DNA from: an uncultured Eubacterium sp.
GTDB taxonomy: Bacteria > Bacillota > Clostridia > Lachnospirales > Lachnospiraceae
NCBI GenBank assembly: GCA_946412445.1
Contig: CAMKHH010000040.1
Coordinates: forward strand, 1 to 8,283
DNA: 8,283 nucleotides
Direction of reading: 5' to 3'
The notes below the pieces were generated by a model. The model worked only from the letters and a program-made list of their open reading frames with translations. It did no database searches and had not been told where the DNA came from. The number at the start of each line of letters is the position of its first letter. The first letter of the stretch is position 1. Of the stretch, positions 5,533-8,283 are shown piece after piece. A program made the position numbers and the translations under genes.

Positions 5533-6414
5533 ATGCATTGGTTAAGTACAAAGAAAGCGAAAGCAGTCATGCTGTTTCCTACTCTATTGGTATACAGTAT
5601 TTTTATTGTAATCCCCGTATTTATAGCCATATATTACAGTTTTACGGATTATAGCGGACTTGGAAAGGCGAACTTTGTCGGCGTTAAAAATTACATTAAC
5701 ATGTTTGGAGATAAATTATTTTTAATTGCCCTTCGGAATACACTGGTGGTTTTAGCCTGCAGCGCAGTGTTCCTTTTGGCAGGCTCTTTCCTGGTGGCAC
5801 TGCTGATGAATGTAAGCTTTCGTGGGAATGCATTTTTTAAAATGGTGGTATTTGCCCCATATGTTATTGCGCCGATTATCATAGGAATCATATGGGGATA
5901 TATTCTAAACCCCAATTATGGATTGTTGAATAATGTTCTGAGAAGCATTGGTCTGGATGCTCTTGCCATCCAATGGATTGGGGGAACGAAATGGTCACCC
6001 CTGGCTCTGGCGATGGTATTTACATGGCAGGTTCTGGGATTTCATGCAACGATATTTCTTTCCGGAATCAAGACGATTCCAGGTGATATTTATGAAGCCT
6101 GTGCCATTGATGGGGCAAATGGACTTCAAAAGCTTTTTTATGTGACGATTCCGATGTTGAAAGAAACATTTATTATCAATATTGTCTTGATTGTAACAGG
6201 AGTATTCAAAATATATGAATTAGTGTATCAAATGACGGGGGGCGGACCGGCACATCAGTCGGAGCTGCTGACATCCTACATGTATTTTACCGTATTCAGT
6301 TCCAGAAGATATGGCTATGGAATGGCAATTGCCGTTGTAATTCTGGCACTTTCTATTATTGGATCATTTGCCTATATCAAGATAACGACACAAAAGCAAA
6401 GGAGGGAAGTATGA
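5533..6414 (+). CDS. Sugar ABC transporter permease, MalF/UgpA type
   Basis: This 293-residue inner-membrane protein is one of two channel-forming subunits. About six hydrophobic segments are visible, near 12-36, 69-92, 104-125, 155-175, 212-231 and 262-284. The cytoplasmic EAA loop that docks the ATPase is clear: EACAIDGA at 188-195, continuing to TIP at 205-207. The MTGGGP motif (234-239), common in this permease class, follows. The start at 5533 is chosen for the GGAGG 6 nt upstream; an in-frame TTG 36 nt earlier is less credible. The stop codon overlaps the next permease's ATG in an ATGA arrangement, implying translational coupling. No ATPase is encoded in the window. In Firmicutes such CUT1 importers often share a multitask MsmX/UgpC-type ATPase, which is probably the case here (inference). 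Confidence 0.94.
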   Translation: MHWLSTKKAKAVMLFPTLLVYSIFIVIPVFIAIYYSFTDYSGLGKANFVGVKNYINMFGDKLFLIALRNTLVVLACSAVFLLAGSFLVALLMNVSFRGNAFFKMVVFAPYVIAPIIIGIIWGYILNPNYGLLNNVLRSIGLDALAIQWIGGTKWSPLALAMVFTWQVLGFHATIFLSGIKTIPGDIYEACAIDGANGLQKLFYVTIPMLKETFIINIVLIVTGVFKIYELVYQMTGGGPAHQSELLTSYMYFTVFSSRRYGYGMAIAVVILALSIIGSFAYIKITTQKQRREV

Positions 6415-7253
6415 GAGAAGGAAACATCAGATTTAAAAAAATTCTGTTTTACATTTTGATTACCGTCTTGCTTGTAATTCTGTTGATCCCGATTCTATGG
6501 GCGGGACTGCTTTCATTCAAGACTAATAATGAAATTGTAAATAGCCCCCTTTCTTTGCCGCAGGTATGGAGCTTTAGCAATTACCAGCGTGCAATAGATA
6601 CAATAGATTTTGGAAGCATGTATTTTAACACGTTGTTTCTTGTAATTGCAGCTACCTTTTTCAGCATTTTATTTACCTTTATGAGCTCTTTTGCCATTGC
6701 AAGAATGACCTTTTCTAAAAAGAAAACCTCCGATTATCTTTATCTGTTCCTGTTAGCTGGAATTGCAATTCCCATTTACGTGCTTTTGTTTCCGATTTAC
6801 CGGATTGACTCCATGATGGGAATCCTGGGTACTCGGATGGGGTTAATTCTTCCATATATTGCAGTAAACATATCTTTTAATACGCTCTTATTTACCGGAT
6901 TTTTAAGAGATATTCCAGGAGAACTGGAGGAGGCTGCAATTATTGATGGCTGTCATCTGTTTCAATTATGCACAAGAGTGATAATTCCAGTTATGAAGCC
7001 TATCTTTATAACGATTGTAATTTTTAATGTAGTGTACATTTATAACGAATTCCCTTTTGCCTCCACATTTATACAGGACAGCAGTTTGAATACAGTCTCC
7101 CTGATGACATCTATGTTTAAGGGACAATATTCCATGGATTACAGTGGTATTATAGCGGCAAGTCTGATGATTATGCTGCCGGAACTGATTTTATATGTGT
7201 TTTTACAAAAATATATCATTGGTGGTATGACAGCGGGAGCTGTGAAAGGATAG
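6411..7253 (+). CDS. Sugar ABC transporter permease, MalG/UgpE type
   Basis: This 280-residue membrane protein is the partner of the preceding permease. Hydrophobic segments lie near 10-35, 71-95, 108-130, 143-163, 196-212 and 245-267. The EAA loop reads EEAAIIDGC at 173-181 and ends in IIPVMKP (191-197); Cys replaces the usual Ala after DG, a mild variant. The C-terminus IIGGMTAGAVKG (269-280) is the characteristic end of MalG-like subunits, so the protein is complete. The start has AAGGAGGG (6399-6406) 4 nt upstream and overlaps the previous stop by 4 nt. The GH32 gene begins 6 nt after its stop, so both are almost certainly on one transcript. Confidence 0.94.
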   Translation: MREGNIRFKKILFYILITVLLVILLIPILWAGLLSFKTNNEIVNSPLSLPQVWSFSNYQRAIDTIDFGSMYFNTLFLVIAATFFSILFTFMSSFAIARMTFSKKKTSDYLYLFLLAGIAIPIYVLLFPIYRIDSMMGILGTRMGLILPYIAVNISFNTLLFTGFLRDIPGELEEAAIIDGCHLFQLCTRVIIPVMKPIFITIVIFNVVYIYNEFPFASTFIQDSSLNTVSLMTSMFKGQYSMDYSGIIAASLMIMLPELILYVFLQKYIIGGMTAGAVKG

Positions 7254-7259
7254 GTGCGT

Positions 7260-8283
7260 ATGGAAGCAAAAGCAAGACCGAAATTGCATTTTACACCTCA
7301 AAAGGGATGGATAAATGACCCAAACGGACTGATATTCTTTAAAGGAGAGTATCATTTGTTCTATCAATATAATCCTTATCATAATAATTGGGACAGTATG
7401 CACTGGGGACATGCCGTTAGTGAAGATTTGCTTCACTGGAAAGAACTGGAGGTGGCGCTCTGCCCTGATGAGCCCTATGACAATCATCCGGAGGGAGGCT
7501 GCTTTTCAGGATCCGTGGTGGTCTGGGAGGATACTATGTATCTGTTCTACACGGGAACCATAAAGAGAGAGGGAAAGACAGTTCAGACTCAGTGTCTTGC
7601 TACCTCAGAAGATGGCAGGACATTTTCCAAATACAAGGGAAACCCTCTGATTGAAAGGGTACCAGATGGAGGAGGAGAGGATTTCAGAGATCCGAAGGTC
7701 TTTTATGCCCAGGGCAAGTGGAGAATGGTCTGCGGCGGTACGGATGGGTCTGCGGATAACCCGGATAGCATAGGCCGAATTTATCTCTATACCTCTCGAA
7801 ATCTATATCAGTGGGAGTACAGTGGAATTTTATATGAGGCTCAGGCAGGGGAAGGCTCCATGTTTGAATGCCCCGATGTGTTTTCACTGGGGGATTCCTG
7901 GGTGATTACTGCTTCCCCTATGTATGCAGCAGATTTCCGTCCAAACACCTATCTGGCAGGAAAAGCGGATTTTGACCGCTGCCGCTTTTGCGTAGAGAGA
8001 AAGGGTATTCTGGATGGGGGAACGCATTATTATGCAGTACAGAGTTACCCGGACAGGGAAGGAAAGATGATATCTGTCGCATGGCTGGGAGGCTGGCTCT
8101 GGATGCCCTGGATTCATGACTTTGGTCCCGACGAACGATATCGGGGTGTTCTAAGCGTTCCAAGGGAAGTATTTTTGGACGAAGCAGGGTATCTGTGTTC
8201 CCGGCCCCTTGATGCACTGAAAGAAAGTTCGGACATGGAAAAGAAAGTGGAAAGCCTGGAGACAGGTTCCAGGGAAGAATTGA
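7260..8283 (+). CDS. GH32 beta-fructofuranosidase, 3' end beyond the window
   Basis: The reading frame stays open from the ATG at 7260 to the window edge, giving 341 residues. GH32 enzymes cleave terminal beta-fructofuranosyl bonds in sucrose, fructo-oligosaccharides or fructans. All three catalytic motifs of the five-bladed propeller are present: WINDPNG with nucleophile D20, FRDP with the transition-state stabiliser D144, and ECPD with acid/base E203. FSGS occurs near residue 82. There is no signal peptide, so it acts in the cytoplasm on imported sugar. Full GH32 proteins are usually about 480-500 residues, so most of the C-terminal beta-sandwich lies outside the window. The ATG is preceded by AAAGGA (7245-7250) 9 nt upstream; an in-frame GTG at 7254 sits too close to that site to be preferred. 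Because substrate arrives through an ABC importer rather than a PTS, a phospho-sucrose hydrolase role is less likely (inference). Confidence 0.95.
   Translation, partial: MEAKARPKLHFTPQKGWINDPNGLIFFKGEYHLFYQYNPYHNNWDSMHWGHAVSEDLLHWKELEVALCPDEPYDNHPEGGCFSGSVVVWEDTMYLFYTGTIKREGKTVQTQCLATSEDGRTFSKYKGNPLIERVPDGGGEDFRDPKVFYAQGKWRMVCGGTDGSADNPDSIGRIYLYTSRNLYQWEYSGILYEAQAGEGSMFECPDVFSLGDSWVITASPMYAADFRPNTYLAGKADFDRCRFCVERKGILDGGTHYYAVQSYPDREGKMISVAWLGGWLWMPWIHDFGPDERYRGVLSVPREVFLDEAGYLCSRPLDALKESSDMEKKVESLETGSREEL

Noticed and set aside
7884..8217. Overlapping minus-strand open frames of 77 and 99 codons near the right edge.
   Set aside because: They are antisense to the GH32 propeller coding sequence and have no recognisable features.
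8227..8235. GTTCGGACA inside the GH32 gene, an exact match to nine bases of operator 2.
   Set aside because: It lacks the flanking dyad arms and lies in coding sequence with no promoter, so chance is the simplest explanation.
1..8283. CRISPR arrays, tRNA or rRNA genes, insertion sequences or prophage parts.
   Set aside because: No regularly spaced repeats, cloverleaf sequences, transposase-like proteins or long terminal inverted repeats were seen; nearly all sequence is accounted for by the six genes and one control region.

Overview
The window looks like a carbohydrate-uptake and degradation locus from a low-to-moderate-GC Gram-positive anaerobe, most likely a Lachnospiraceae/Clostridia-type Firmicute. 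This rests on strong AAGGAGGG-type ribosome binding sites, a lipobox-bearing solute-binding protein, a sugar ABC transporter without its own ATPase, and intracellular glycoside hydrolases without signal peptides. The species assignment is inference from gene style, not a database match.

Layout. On the minus strand, 16-1446 encodes a transcription regulator with a GntR winged-helix domain fused to a full-length domain resembling an extracellular solute-binding protein (SBP) of a sugar ABC transporter. A 202-bp divergent control region (1447-1648) separates it from a rightward operon. The operon encodes a GH116-like glycoside hydrolase (1649-4114), an SBP lipoprotein (4129-5451), two MalF/MalG-type permeases (5533-6414 and 6411-7253) and a GH32 beta-fructosidase (from 7260, running off the right edge). 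Genes are separated by 6-14 nt or overlap by 4 nt, except for an 81-nt gap after the SBP gene that holds a 17-bp RNA hairpin.

Control region. It is dense and structured. Two sigma-A-like promoters with extended -10 elements face opposite ways and are exact mirror images around 1518/1519: all four hexamers sit at symmetric positions and the two -10 boxes overlap by 2 bp, so one RNA polymerase should exclude the other. Two copies of a palindromic element, GTTRTTCGRACAAMC, lie at 1530-1544 and 1611-1625. They resemble the TTGTACGTACAA core of AraR (GntR-type) operators and are the best candidate binding sites for the fused regulator. There is also an 11-bp perfect tandem repeat and a 9-bp hairpin in the presumptive leader of the GH116 mRNA.

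Working model (inference). An oligosaccharide is captured by the lipoprotein, imported by the two permeases using an ATPase encoded elsewhere, and cut in the cytoplasm by the GH116-like enzyme and the GH32 fructosidase. The regulator senses the sugar with a cytoplasmic SBP-like domain and controls both divergent transcripts. The substrate cannot be fixed from sequence: GH32 points to a fructose-containing saccharide, while GH116 points to a beta-linked hexoside or pentoside. The most unusual items are the GntR-SBP regulator, the mirrored promoter pair, and the GH116-like enzyme, which seems to lack a Glu where the family nucleophile is expected.
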